64,000 nucleotides of DNA from Neoaquamicrobium sediminum (GCF_013240295.1 NZ_JABETK010000003.1:604868-668867), one strand, 5' to 3'; shown: positions 45,543 through 54,711, counted from the first letter of the stretch. Program-made: numbers and translations. The notes: generated by a model from the letters alone, not told the origin.

Positions 45543-46631
45543 GTGGCAAAGAAGTCCAAGGCGACGATAGCCGATGTTGCCCGCCTGGCCGGCGTGTCGA
45601 CGGCGACGGCCGGCCGCGTCCTCGGTCGCTACGGCTACACCAGGGAAGAAACGCGCGAGCAGGTGCTGCAGGCGGCCCGCAAGCTCGGCTATCGCACCAA
45701 CGCGCTCGCGCGCAGCCTTATTACCGGCAAGACACGCACCATTGGCGTGGTCGCCGGCGACATCCAGAACCCGTTTTACGCTTCGATCCTGCGCGGCATC
45801 TCCGACGTTGTGGAAAGTCGCGATTTCGGACTGCTGATCGTTAACTCCGACGAAAACCTCGACAAGGAAATCCGCGCGGTCAACCTGCTGATGGAAAAAC
45901 AGGTCGACGGGTTGATCGTCTCGCCTTGCGACACACGCAATTCGGGCCATCTGCGCGACCTTCAGGCAGCCGGCCTGCCGCTCGTTCTGCTCGACCGCAG
46001 CGTGGCGGGACTGGAAGTGGATCGGGTCGCCATCGATAACATCGCAGCTTCCGAACGCGCCGTATCCGCCCTGATTTCCGCCGGTCACCGCCGTATAGGC
46101 CTGGTCGGCGAAATGATGGAGTACCAGGAAGGCGGGCTCGACGCCTTCCTGCAGCGCGGCCTCGCAGGTGAAGTTTTGTCCACCGACACGCTCTATCCGA
46201 GCTGGCAGCGTTTGCTCGGATATCTGCGCGCACACCGGCAGGCGGGGTTGGAGATCGACGCGGCGTTGGTCCGGCGCGTGGGCGCATATTCGGCTGGGGC
46301 CGCACAGGCTGTCGCGCGTGCGCTGCTCGATCGCCCCGACCGGCCCTCAGCGGTGTTCGCCACGGACGGCACGATGTCGGAGGGCGTCATGGGCGCGATC
46401 TCCGCAGCCGGTCTCTCCGTCCCGAGAGAAGTCTCGCTCGTCTGTTTCGACGATCTGGAATGGATGAGCTTTCTGTCGCCGGGCATTTCCACCATGGCCC
46501 AACCGCGTCTCTCAATGGGCGAGACGGCGGCAACCATGCTTCTGGAACGCATCGAGGGGGGACAAGAACCGGCACGCGCGGTCATGATGCGCGCGGACTT
46601 TATCGAGCGCGGGTCAATTGCCAGCTTCTAA
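45543..46631 (+). CDS. LacI-family transcriptional regulator
   Basis: A 362-residue protein with GTG start (MAKKSKATIADVARLAGVST). The LacI HTH and hinge lie at residues 5-55 (VARLAGVSTATAGRVLGRYG, LGYRTNALARSL); the sugar-binding domain follows (IGVVAGDIQNPFYASILRGI; VDGLIVSPCDTRNSGH; SLVCFDDLEWMSFLSPGIST). TATAGRVL in place of TVSRVL is a slight variant. It ends the rightward arm and is the best candidate to bind the two operator-like motifs at 41733 and 42690. Confidence 0.9.
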   Translation: MAKKSKATIADVARLAGVSTATAGRVLGRYGYTREETREQVLQAARKLGYRTNALARSLITGKTRTIGVVAGDIQNPFYASILRGISDVVESRDFGLLIVNSDENLDKEIRAVNLLMEKQVDGLIVSPCDTRNSGHLRDLQAAGLPLVLLDRSVAGLEVDRVAIDNIAASERAVSALISAGHRRIGLVGEMMEYQEGGLDAFLQRGLAGEVLSTDTLYPSWQRLLGYLRAHRQAGLEIDAALVRRVGAYSAGAAQAVARALLDRPDRPSAVFATDGTMSEGVMGAISAAGLSVPREVSLVCFDDLEWMSFLSPGISTMAQPRLSMGETAATMLLERIEGGQEPARAVMMRADFIERGSIASF

Positions 46632-47084
46632 TACCCGCATCGTCGGCTCACATCATTTGACGCCGTTCGGCCGGCATCCTACGAAAAGGCAACTAACGAG
46701 CTGCTTTGTGATGTGACGGAAATGGCCGATTGATAGCACCCGGGCACACTCGCGGCTCTGTCTTGCTACCGGTCAATGGCACCGCCCCCAATGTAACATT
46801 CGTGGAAAAGACCACGGACATGTCCAGTGCCGTCAAGCCCGCATGGCGGGCACTGGCGTCACGGGCCTGAAGCCCGGTCGAACCCGAGTGCATGTCGAGT
46901 GATCGTGCATTGCCACGCCGAAGTCTCGGCGGTCATGTCGACGCCTGCGAACGGCGCCGGCAGCTGGTAGAGAAATGGCAACTCCACAGGCTTGCTGCAT
47001 TGGCACCCAAAACCCACTTCACACATCCGACTTTTCTGAAAGTGCAAATCTTGACGGCGCATCACCTAAGCTAAAATATATAGC
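46632..47084. other. Intergenic with nested hairpin
   Basis: About 450 bases. CCAGTGCC and GGCACTGG flank an inner GCCCGC-ATG-GCGGGC at about 46826-46856, a stable stem that could end lacI transcription. No T run. AT-rich promoter-like DNA precedes the next gene (TAAAATATATAGC at 47069-47082). Confidence 0.4.
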
Positions 47085-47794
47085 ATGACTTTAGAAAAGT
47101 ACGGACTCCTGAGACATGTGCTGACACATGCCGCGCCCGGCCAGCCGCTGACATCAGCTTGGCTTGCCGAACAGGGCGTGTCACCGCAGTTGGCCTATCA
47201 TTACGTTCAGGCGGGTTGGCTCATCAGGCTCGGGCACGGCTGGTTCCTGCGCGCCAGCAGCGATAAACCGGAACTACTCCTTTCCCTGGCGGCCCTTTCG
47301 GGCACTTTCCATATCGGAGGCAAGACAGCGCTCGCCTGGCATGGCTACCACCATAATCTCGCTCATCGCGCCGCTACCGAGCTTTTGCACAAGGCCCGTT
47401 TCGATTGCCTGAATGGATGCAGTCGCAATTTCCGCTCACAGTAAGAAAGCGACGCCTTTTTGACGATGGTGCCCAGGGCGTTGCGCCGTGGCGTTACATG
47501 GCGAGTCTGCGGGTTGCCGAACCCGAACGCGCCGTCCTGGAAATGTTGTGGGGAGTCCCGCAACATCAAACGTTGGAAGAGGCCACCCACCTCGTCGAAA
47601 TCCTGTTCGGCCTGCGCGCGACGCTGATGCAACCGCTTCTGGAAAGCTGTCGCAACATCAAGGCGGTGCGGCTTTTCCTGAACCTTGCCAAACAGGCATC
47701 CCACCCCATCATGGAAGATCTCGACATGACCCGGATCACCGGATCGGCCGCGCCCTATGTCCGGCGCCACGCAACCGCCACGATCAGGACCTGA
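47085..47794 (+). pseudogene. AbiEi-type antitoxin, one-base frameshift
   Basis: About 236 codons starting MTLEKYGLLRHVLTHAAPGQ. It has the AbiEi winged-helix start (SAWLAEQGVSPQLAYHYVQA, GWLIRLGHGWFLRASSD) and GTFHIGGKTALAWHGYHHNL. The break near 47405-47415 joins KARFDCLNGCSRNF to the frame MQSQFPLTVRKRRLFDDGAQ, continuing VAEPERAVLEMLWGVP. AbiEi is the antitoxin and autorepressor of type IV AbiE systems. The partner AbiEii begins two bases later but is truncated, so the locus is dead as a phage-defence unit. Confidence 0.75.
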
Positions 47795-47796
47795 CC

Positions 47797-47914
47797 GTGG
47801 ATAAACGCCGTTTCCAGACCGTGCCCCTTCTGCCCAATTCCGCATCGCTCATTTTTCGGGGTGGGGATTTCACCGTGAAGGGCGGCACGGCCATCAATCT
47901 TTTTCACCGCGACA
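47797..47914 (+). pseudogene. AbiEii-type nucleotidyltransferase toxin, N-terminal 39 codons only
   Basis: GTG start two bases after the abiEi stop, then DKRRFQTVPLLPNSASLIFR and GGDFTVKGGTAINLFHRD. FxxKGGTAINLFxRD is the start of the AbiEii/AbiGii nucleotidyltransferase (catalytic D-x-D would follow at LSVDIDL). Similarity stops exactly at 47914, where a hairpin begins, and the rest of the 300-residue toxin is absent. Confidence 0.72.
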
Positions 47915-47933
47915 CTTGCCGTCAGACGGCAAG
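47915..47933. repeat. Hairpin at the AbiEii break point
   Basis: CTTGCCGT-CAG-ACGGCAAG, a perfect 8+8 stem starting one base after the last AbiEii codon. It could be a mobile-element end or a terminator joined by deletion. Confidence 0.55.
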
Positions 47934-48068
47934 CCTTAGGCTGGCGGGGAATCGACGCGCAGCTTCGCCATTACCTCCGCACCGCAAAACAGCGATTACC
48001 GGGTTGCAAACCCGGGCTGCAAGCCGCTTTGTCGATGCAATGCGATCGACTTCCGAGACGGACCTACG

Positions 48069-48992
48069 ATGAAATTCAGCAGGCGCATGCTGCCCAGCAT
48101 TGAGAGGGTGCAGGCGTTCGAGTGCGCGGCGCGCCACCAGAGCGTGACGCTCGCCGCACAGGAGCTCAATCTCACGCAAAGTGCGGTTAGCCGGCAAATC
48201 CAGGAGCTGGAAAGCCAGCTCGGGGTCGTCCTGTTCAACCGCGTGCGCCGGCGCATCGAGCTTTCGGCTGCGGGTCGCAAATTCCGGCCGCAGGCATTGC
48301 GATTGCTTCAACAGGCCGAGGAACTGGTGATTCAGACGGTGACGGCGGCCAACGCGACGTCGATTTTCAGCATCGCCGTATTGCCGACCTTCGGCTCTCG
48401 CTGGCTGATACCGCGCCTATCGAGTTTCCTGGCGTTGCATCCGGGCATCTCGCTCAACCTCGCGACCCGAGATGGTCCGTTCGACTTAGCCGAGCATGCG
48501 CTGGATGCGGCGATCCATTATGGAACGCCGATCTGGCCGAAGGCGACGTGCCGATACCTGTTCAACGAGGTGGTTGTACCTGTGGCGAGTCCCGTGCTGT
48601 TGCGCCAGCCGGATCTTGCGGGCCTGTCCGGGGCTGAGGTGATTGCGCGCGCGCCGTTGCTGCATCTGTCAACGCGGGCGCGCGACTGGACACTCTGGTT
48701 CGAGCATGTCCTGGATGCCGAACCCGCCGGCCTGGGTCATCGTTTGGAGCACATCTCGTCACTTATCAGCGCGGCTGTCGCAGGCCTTGGCGTGGCGCTT
48801 GCACCAAAATACCTTCTGGAAGACGAATTGGCCGGCGGAGAGCTGGTCATCCTTTCGGATCACCAGCTTCCCACCCAGGCCAGCTATCATCTCGTGGTTC
48901 CCGAACACGAACCGCAGAACCATGTGACTGAAAGCTTCTATACGTGGATTACCACGCAGATCTCTCTCGAGACCCAGTGGAAGACCCTCTAG
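48069..48992 (+). CDS. GcvA-like LysR regulator
   Basis: A 307-residue LysR protein starting MKFSRRMLPSIERVQAFECA. HTH at about 20-60 (SVTLAAQELNLTQSAVSRQI), then FGSRWLIPRLSSFLALHPGI and DLAEHALDAAIHYGTPIWP, the GcvA-branch effector domain. It is convergent with and 7 bases from the solute-binding gene of the amidase operon, whose promoter is 5 kb away, so regulation of that operon is plausible but not shown. An internal ATG at 48087 is possible. Confidence 0.88.
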   Translation: MKFSRRMLPSIERVQAFECAARHQSVTLAAQELNLTQSAVSRQIQELESQLGVVLFNRVRRRIELSAAGRKFRPQALRLLQQAEELVIQTVTAANATSIFSIAVLPTFGSRWLIPRLSSFLALHPGISLNLATRDGPFDLAEHALDAAIHYGTPIWPKATCRYLFNEVVVPVASPVLLRQPDLAGLSGAEVIARAPLLHLSTRARDWTLWFEHVLDAEPAGLGHRLEHISSLISAAVAGLGVALAPKYLLEDELAGGELVILSDHQLPTQASYHLVVPEHEPQNHVTESFYTWITTQISLETQWKTL

Positions 48993-48999
48993 CGAAGCT

Positions 49000-49877
49000 T
49001 CAAAGCTTCACGTCGGAGGGGATATCGTCGGGTTCGACGCCAGCGAGTTTCATGCCGTTGGTGAGCCATTCGGTCACCTGTCCGATGCCGCGGTTGTATT
49101 CCACCCAAACGTCGAGGAACGTCTTCCAGTCCTGATTGTCTTCCTTGGGGATCGCCAGACATGCCGGCAGGCCAATGACTGGCTCTGTCAGCATCGAGAA
49201 CTTGCCGATGGCAGGGTTCTTTTTCACGGCGGTCATGCCAAGCAGAGCGGCGAAGACGGCGCAGTCCACGCGCCCCGTTTGCAGGGCCAGCATAACCTCG
49301 TCTCTCGTCGCGAAAGCGGTAATATTGGCCTTTGGCGCGAAGCGTCTTGCGGCCATTTCCTGCGTCGAGCCAAGGTCGACGGCAACGCGAATATCGGGAT
49401 TGTTCAGCTCCGCCCAGGTCGAGACCTTGAGCGATCCGGCGCGACCAGCCCGTATCCATGCAGGAAATACGACTTGGAGAAGTTGATCGACAGTGAGCGG
49501 ACGGGCGTGGGCGTCAGCGACATAGCTATATCGACTTTGTCGGTCTGTAACTGGATAACCGAATTGCCGTAGGTCGAATCCACGAACTCGATTTCGACCT
49601 CGAGCAGCTTGGCGATGTCGTTGGCCATGTCCACGCATGCCCCGGCCCATTCCCCGGTCAGCGCGCTCTTGGCGAAGTAGGGTGGCTCGCCCACCAACGC
49701 GGCGACACGCATTTTGCCGGCGGCGCGGATGCGGGCAAGCGTGGAGCCGGCAGAGGCATCCTGGGCTGCGGCAGAACCGCCGCTGGCGCCTAGTGTGGTG
49801 GCGGCCAGCGAACCCGCTGCGGCAAGTTGCACGAGCCGCCGGCGCGAGACGTGATGGTCGAAACTGTCTTTGCTCAT
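49000..49877 (-). pseudogene. Amino-acid-type ABC solute-binding protein, one-base frameshift
   Basis: About 292 codons starting MSKDSFDHHVSRRRLVQLAA with a twin-arginine-like SRRRL and hydrophobic signal. SBP family 3 marks: AGKMRVAALVGEPPYFA, GEWAGACVDMANDIAKLLEV, GNSVIQLQTDKVDIAMSLTP. After HGYGLVA one base is lost near 49440; the frame resumes AGSLKVSTWAELNNPDIRVA and DLGSTQEMAARRFAP to the end. It delivers polar amino acids or small amides to the permease at 52231. Likely intact in the organism. Confidence 0.82.
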
Positions 49878-49895
49878 TTTCATTCCCCTTTCTTC

Positions 49896-51265
49896 TTAAT
49901 GGCCGTTACGGCCTTCTGCGAACGGAATCTGATGAGGGTAGGCGAGAAGCCGTTCGAGGCGTTCGCCGACCGTCAGCAGGCCGGACTCGGTTCCACGCGC
50001 TGCCATGAGCTGGACGCCCAGCGGACGGCGTGCGGCGTCGCGCAGCACCGGCAGCGACAAAGTCGGCATGCCGGCACAGTTGGCGATTGCGTTGAGATTG
50101 GGTCTGGCAAGGAAGTAGAACTTGTCGACAGCCGCCAGCGGAGCAGGGCCGACAGGATAGGCGGGCAACAGCATCCCGCCGGTCCCGGACAGAGTCGCCT
50201 CGAGCTGGCCTGCGAAGTCCTCGCATTGCGCAAGCGCCATCCGATAATGTCGGTCGGTGATCTTCTCACCGAGAAGAACGCGGTTGCGGAACATCTCGCC
50301 GAAGCGTGAGTAGTGCCCTCGAACCTCGTCTGCGTAGAGATCGGCGACCTCGCGCATCATAACCACGGCGCTGGCTGCGTGGATCGCCGGGAGAGGCGGC
50401 ATCGATACCGTGCGGAGTTCGAAGCCGCCAGCCCGGAAGGCGTCGCAGGCTTTCTGATATGCCGCAACGACATCCGGCTCACACTCGAGGCGAGCCATCC
50501 ATGCTTTTTCGGGCACGGCAAGCACAGGGGGCTGTCTGCGTTTGTCGAAGTGGCTTCTTTGCTGGCCATCACTTCGTAGATCGCCGCGCAATCCGCCACC
50601 GAGCGTGCCATGGGGCCGACGGAATCCAGCGACGGGCTCAAGGGCGTGACACCGTCGAGTGGCACGCTGTCCCTGCTGCATTTCAGGCCGACGATGCCGC
50701 AATGGCTGCTTGGCAGCCGGATTGAGCCTGCCGTGTCCGAGCCGATCGAGGCATGACAGAACCCCGCGGCTACGGATACGCCCGAGCCGCTGGAAGAGCC
50801 GCCGGGAAACAGATCGCTGTCCCACGGATTGCGCGCAGGCGGAAAGGGCAGGTCGAATGCCGGGCCACCAAAGGCGAATTCATGGCAGTTGGCCTTGCCG
50901 ATAATGACGGCCCCCGCTTTGCGCAGGCGCTCGACCAGAAGCGCATCACATTCTGCCGGCCTGTCGAGGCGGCTATGCGATCCACAGGTCGTTGACGTGC
51001 CGGCGACATCGATGATGTCCTTGACCGATAGGATCATGCCGTGCAGGGGGCCGCGACTGTCAGGATCGAGGGCATCAAGCATCGCAGCCTGCTGCCCGGC
51101 TTCGTCAGCCATAACGTGGATGAACGCCGATACCGTGCCGTCGTGGCGGGCGATATGCGCCAGATGATCCTCGACCAGCTCAACGACTGTTGTCGTATTT
51201 GCGGCGAGTGCTGCGGCAGCACTCTCGCTGTAGGAGCGCGCGTCCTGCTCAGCCCGGAGCTTCAT
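49896..51265 (-). pseudogene. Amidase-signature amidohydrolase, one-base frameshift
   Basis: About 456 codons starting MKLRAEQDARSYSESAAAAL. Amidase Ser-cisSer-Lys triad: K in HGMILSVKDIIDVAG; GGSSSGSGVSVAAG with the cis-Ser; GSDTAGSIRLPSSHCG with the nucleophile. Around 50520-50560 the frame shifts by one base and continues EKAWMARLECEPDVVAAYQK to 49896. Such enzymes hydrolyse amides, for example biuret, indole-acetamide or acyl-amino acids. The start overlaps the end of a small gene (51262-51265). Context with an amino-acid transporter suggests an imported amide or N-acyl amino acid; not determined. Confidence 0.83.
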
Positions 51266-51444
51266 CGCTGCTCCCCCAGCGGGCCGGTGGCGCCAGCACC
51301 TGTCTCAATCTCGCCCAGCAATTCGGCGAGCAGCGTCAATCCTCTGGCGAAATCGGCTCGCTCCGTTTCAGACGCTTCGTCAGGCAGTACCGTATCGAGC
51401 AGCTCGAGAATGGCGGGATCAGCGCCCGGAACGTCGGAGGCCAT
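51262..51444 (-). CDS. Small acidic protein coupled to the amidase, 60 residues
   Basis: MASDVPGADPAILELLDTVL begins at 51444 and ends with the four-base overlap to the amidase ATG. It is acidic and helical (DEASETERADFARGLTLLAE). Small partners such as AtzG or GatC sit beside some amidase-signature enzymes; this one has no recognised similarity to them. A subunit or chaperone role is a hypothesis. Confidence 0.5.
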   Translation of the reverse strand: MASDVPGADPAILELLDTVLPDEASETERADFARGLTLLAELLGEIETGAGATGPLGEQR

Positions 51445-51455
51445 GGTTCGCGCGC

Positions 51456-52226
51456 CTATCGGTGAAAGTGGGACAGGAATGCCTTGGTGGAGGCATTGGC
51501 CGGTTTGCTGATAACCTGTTCGGGCGTCCCGTCCTCGACGATGACGCCGTCGCGCATGAAGACCACCCGGTCGCCGACGTCGCGGGCAAACGCGATCTCG
51601 TGGGTGACGATGATCATGGTCATGCCCTCCCTGGCAAGTTCGCGCATGACGGAAAGCACCTCGCCCACCAGTTCCGGATCAAGCGCGGAGGTTACTTCGT
51701 CGAACAGCATCACATCGGGTTTCATGGCGAGCGCTCGAGCGATCGCCACGCGCTGCTTCTGGCCGCCGGAAAGACGCGAAGGCGGCGAATCCGCCTTGTC
51801 CGAGAGACCTACTTTTTCCAGCAATGCGATGGCATTTGCCCGTGTCTCGTCCCGCGGTCGCCGGAGCACGGTCAGTGGCCCCTCCATGACGTTCTCGATT
51901 ACCGTCATGTGCGGGAACAGATTGAAATGCTGAAACACCATGCCGGTGCGGGCGCGAAATTGCGAAAGCGAGCGGTCACCAGGTAGCCTCTGCCCGGTGC
52001 CGAAGGTGAAGCTGCGCCCATTGACCGAAACGCTTCCGCCGTCCGGCACCACCAGCAGGTTTAGACAGCGCAACAGGGTCGACTTGCCGGAGCCGGACGG
52101 GCCGATCAACGCCACGACATCGCCGCGCGGGATGGACAGGTTGATGTCGCGTAGCACCTGCAGCGAGCCGAAGGCCTTGCTGAGGCCGCAGATTTCAATG
52201 ATGGGATCGCCGGGGGTCTTCGACAT
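51456..52226 (-). CDS. Amino-acid ABC transporter ATPase (GlnQ/HisP-like)
   Basis: A 256-residue ATPase starting MSKTPGDPIIEICGLSKAFG. Walker A GPSGSGKST near residue 47; signature LSGGQKQRVAIARAL near 153; Walker B VMLFDEVTSALDPE near 173. Polar-amino-acid (PAAT) subfamily. It follows the permease by four bases. Intact. Confidence 0.93.
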   Translation of the reverse strand: MSKTPGDPIIEICGLSKAFGSLQVLRDINLSIPRGDVVALIGPSGSGKSTLLRCLNLLVVPDGGSVSVNGRSFTFGTGQRLPGDRSLSQFRARTGMVFQHFNLFPHMTVIENVMEGPLTVLRRPRDETRANAIALLEKVGLSDKADSPPSRLSGGQKQRVAIARALAMKPDVMLFDEVTSALDPELVGEVLSVMRELAREGMTMIIVTHEIAFARDVGDRVVFMRDGVIVEDGTPEQVISKPANASTKAFLSHFHR

Positions 52227-52230
52227 GGGT

Positions 52231-52896
52231 TCAGGCTTTCGTGTCGAAACGACGCTCGAGGCGCTGCACCAGCAGCGTCGCGGGGAAAAGGATCGCGAAA
52301 TAGACGACCGCCACCGTGGTGTAGACTTCCAGCGGCCGGTAGGTCTCATGCGTTACGAGCTGTCCCTGGTAGATCAGATCAGGCAGCGCCAGCACCGAAA
52401 CCAGCGATGTGTTCTTCAATTGCAGGATGGACTGGTTCATCAGGGGCGGCACCATGCGGCGCAGAGCCTGAGGCAAGATGATCCGACGCATGGCGTCGCC
52501 GCGCCGCATGCCCAGCGCCTGGGCGGCTTCGCGCTGGCCGATGTCGATCGAGATAATGCCGGCGCGGATAATCTCGCCGTAGAAAGAGCCGCCATAAAGG
52601 GAGAGTGCGAGCAGGCCTGCGGTGAGCGCCGATATCTGGACGCCCAACAAGGCGGGCAGGGCATAGTAGAACCATATGAGGATGACGAGCAGCGGCGTGC
52701 AGCGGAAGATTTCGACCACAAGCTGCGTTGGCCACCGCACGATCGTCAACGGCGACAGCCTGCCGAATGCCGCCAGCAAACCGACGAGCAGGCCGCCGAC
52801 GATACAAGCAAACGTGTAAAGCAAAGTGTTGCCGAGACCGACGAGGAGCACCTCGCGATAGGTGTAGATGACGTTGAAGTCCCAAGCATACGTCAT
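52231..52896 (-). CDS. Amino-acid ABC transporter permease (HisM/GlnP-like)
   Basis: A 221-residue permease starting MTYAWDFNVIYTYREVLLVG, five helices, with the EAA loop GQREAAQALGMRRGDAMRRI. It is the only permease in the operon; PAAT systems commonly use a homodimer or two subunits, so a homodimer is expected. The upstream TTG at 52902 is possible but the ATG at 52896 fits the family. Confidence 0.92.
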   Translation of the reverse strand: MTYAWDFNVIYTYREVLLVGLGNTLLYTFACIVGGLLVGLLAAFGRLSPLTIVRWPTQLVVEIFRCTPLLVILIWFYYALPALLGVQISALTAGLLALSLYGGSFYGEIIRAGIISIDIGQREAAQALGMRRGDAMRRIILPQALRRMVPPLMNQSILQLKNTSLVSVLALPDLIYQGQLVTHETYRPLEVYTTVAVVYFAILFPATLLVQRLERRFDTKA

Positions 52897-52947
52897 GGAC
52901 AAACCTTCATCGGATTGGAGGCATGTGTCGCCGGCCTGGCGTCGGCG

Positions 52948-53955
52948 TCAGGACTCGACGATGAAACCGTGGGCGAAGGGGTCCGCCGGATCGATCACGA
53001 ACTGGTTCATGCCCATCATGAAGGATTTGGTGCCGATGCTCGGGACGACGCAGGCATGACCGTTTGGCAGCTTCGAGCGTGTGGCCGTGCCGGTGAAGTG
53101 TGTGCCCAGCAGGCTGTGCTGCACGAAAGGCTCGTCCGGGTCGTGAATGCCCTTGGCGACGCGGAGCGCCAGATGGGCGCTGCTGCCGGTGCCGGACGGC
53201 GTGCGGCCCATCCGGCCGGGCCGATAGACGTTTGCGGCCAGATAGTTACTGCCGCGATCGGCCTCCTGCCGCTGCACGAAAGTGAACAGGTCCACAGGCA
53301 CCGACTTGCCGGTGGCGGGGTCTGCCAGAGCGGTGGTTTCGCCGATCGCTTCCCACAGCGCCTGCGCGGTGCTGACGATCTCCCGCTCGGCCTTCTGGGA
53401 AAGCTCGATGCCGGCCGATGCGGCGTCGATGAAGCCGTAGAACAGCCCGCCGAATGCCGTCTCGATGCCGATGGTGCGGCCGTCGGGCAGCGCGACCTCG
53501 AAGTCGCCGACATGGTAGGATGGCACGTTGCGGAAACGAACTTCGCGAACAATGCCGTCCTTGACGTCGGCTTCGATCTCGAGCGGCCCCAGGACCGTAT
53601 CGAGCGAAAACCGTGTTGCCGGCTCGGTTGCGGGAACCATGCCCAGTTCGATCAAGGCTGCGGCGGTGGCGAACGTGCTGTCGCCGCACCCGTCAAACAT
53701 GCCCGACGGATGCAGGAAGATAACGCCGTAGGCGGCATCGTCGCTGACGGGATCGGTGAGCACGGCGCCCAGCATGTTGCGATGGCCGCGCGGTTCACGC
53801 AGCATCGATTCATGCAGCCAGGACATGTTTCGAATGTAATAGTCTGCCTTTTCGCGCATCGTCGTGCCGCGAATGGCGGGGTAGCCGGAGAGAATCGTTC
53901 GCGACGCCTGGCCATGATGGTGGTCGACGCAGGTAACGATATTTCGTGCAAACAT
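52948..53955 (-). CDS. Proline-racemase-family enzyme with a Cys/Ser active-site pair
   Basis: A 335-residue protein starting MFARNIVTCVDHHHGQASRT, of the proline racemase / hydroxyproline epimerase / trans-3-hydroxyproline dehydratase fold. The first catalytic motif MFDGCGDSTFATAAALIE has Cys; the second, GRTPSGTGSSAHLALRVAKG, has Ser (TCC codon) where epimerases have Cys (PCGTG) and dehydratases have Thr. The expected early motif (H..G...R...GG.P) appears weakened. A C/S pair suggests one-sided acid-base chemistry, more like a dehydratase than a racemase. First gene of the operon with the ABC transporter and amidase; substrate probably an imino or amino acid. Confidence 0.8.
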   Translation of the reverse strand: MFARNIVTCVDHHHGQASRTILSGYPAIRGTTMREKADYYIRNMSWLHESMLREPRGHRNMLGAVLTDPVSDDAAYGVIFLHPSGMFDGCGDSTFATAAALIELGMVPATEPATRFSLDTVLGPLEIEADVKDGIVREVRFRNVPSYHVGDFEVALPDGRTIGIETAFGGLFYGFIDAASAGIELSQKAEREIVSTAQALWEAIGETTALADPATGKSVPVDLFTFVQRQEADRGSNYLAANVYRPGRMGRTPSGTGSSAHLALRVAKGIHDPDEPFVQHSLLGTHFTGTATRSKLPNGHACVVPSIGTKSFMMGMNQFVIDPADPFAHGFIVES

Positions 53956-54315
53956 AAGAAAAATAACTCCAAATCCCCAGCAAGCCTTACGAGGTCATCG
54001 TCGACTACGTGGCTCGTCATATGTCCTTGGTGATGAGACTACCGGCCGTTGGGTATTCGGGAAAATGGCGATTCGAGATGACATCATGCGTCCAGCGCAT
54101 GGATGGACGGAGATTACGCGGGGCGTCGCAAGAGCGCTACCATAACCACCGCGAGACGCTATCGCATCTGGATGGAAATCGAGCCGCCATCGTCCTATAG
54201 ACAATATGCGCACCGCCGCCTTGGTGGAATAGGTGGCGCCAGTCCCGGCAGGGTTGACCTGGTTAGGTGCACAAGCCATCATTCTACGCTCCCCATGCCG
54301 TTCTTCGGAGGATGA

Positions 54316-54528
54316 ATGGCAAAGCGCGTGCGCATCATTGGGCCAACGAAGGCACTGACTGACGCCGACTATGCGGCGGAATGTCGAGGTGCAATTAGGC
54401 CCTCTTTTGCGAAGATGATCGAACTTGCGGTTGCCGCGGGTTGGGATCGTCAACAGGTGGCTATTGCAACGATGTATCTGGCCGCCGAAACGACGAAGGC
54501 CGGGGACACTCCTGAACCACCAGAATGA
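54316..54528 (+). CDS. Small conserved hypothetical protein, 70 residues
   Basis: MAKRVRIIGPTKALTDADYA begins after CGGAGGATG at 54304-54312 and ends TPEPPE. It has mixed alpha/beta composition and an AAGWDRQQVAIATMYLAAET helix. Family unknown. It stands alone. Confidence 0.55.
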   Translation: MAKRVRIIGPTKALTDADYAAECRGAIRPSFAKMIELAVAAGWDRQQVAIATMYLAAETTKAGDTPEPPE

Positions 54529-54711
54529 GCCACGAGTCCCTTTACGACTGAACCGGTGAACGAACCCGCCGGAAGCAGGCACTTAGGCGTGTCGTAACGA
54601 TTGCGCTGGGCATTGTGGTCTATGGCATTTTGTTAAAATTGGGTTGGGGATATTTGCCTTCGGTTTAATCGCTGCCGTAACACTCCAGCTTGGGCGATAC
54701 AGCGAGGGACT

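Noticed and set aside
51940..54033. 697-codon open frame on the plus strand
   Set aside because: It lies antisense to the ABC permease and racemase-family genes, is rich in Arg, Gln, Asp and Gly, and has no domains. High-GC DNA gives such shadows.
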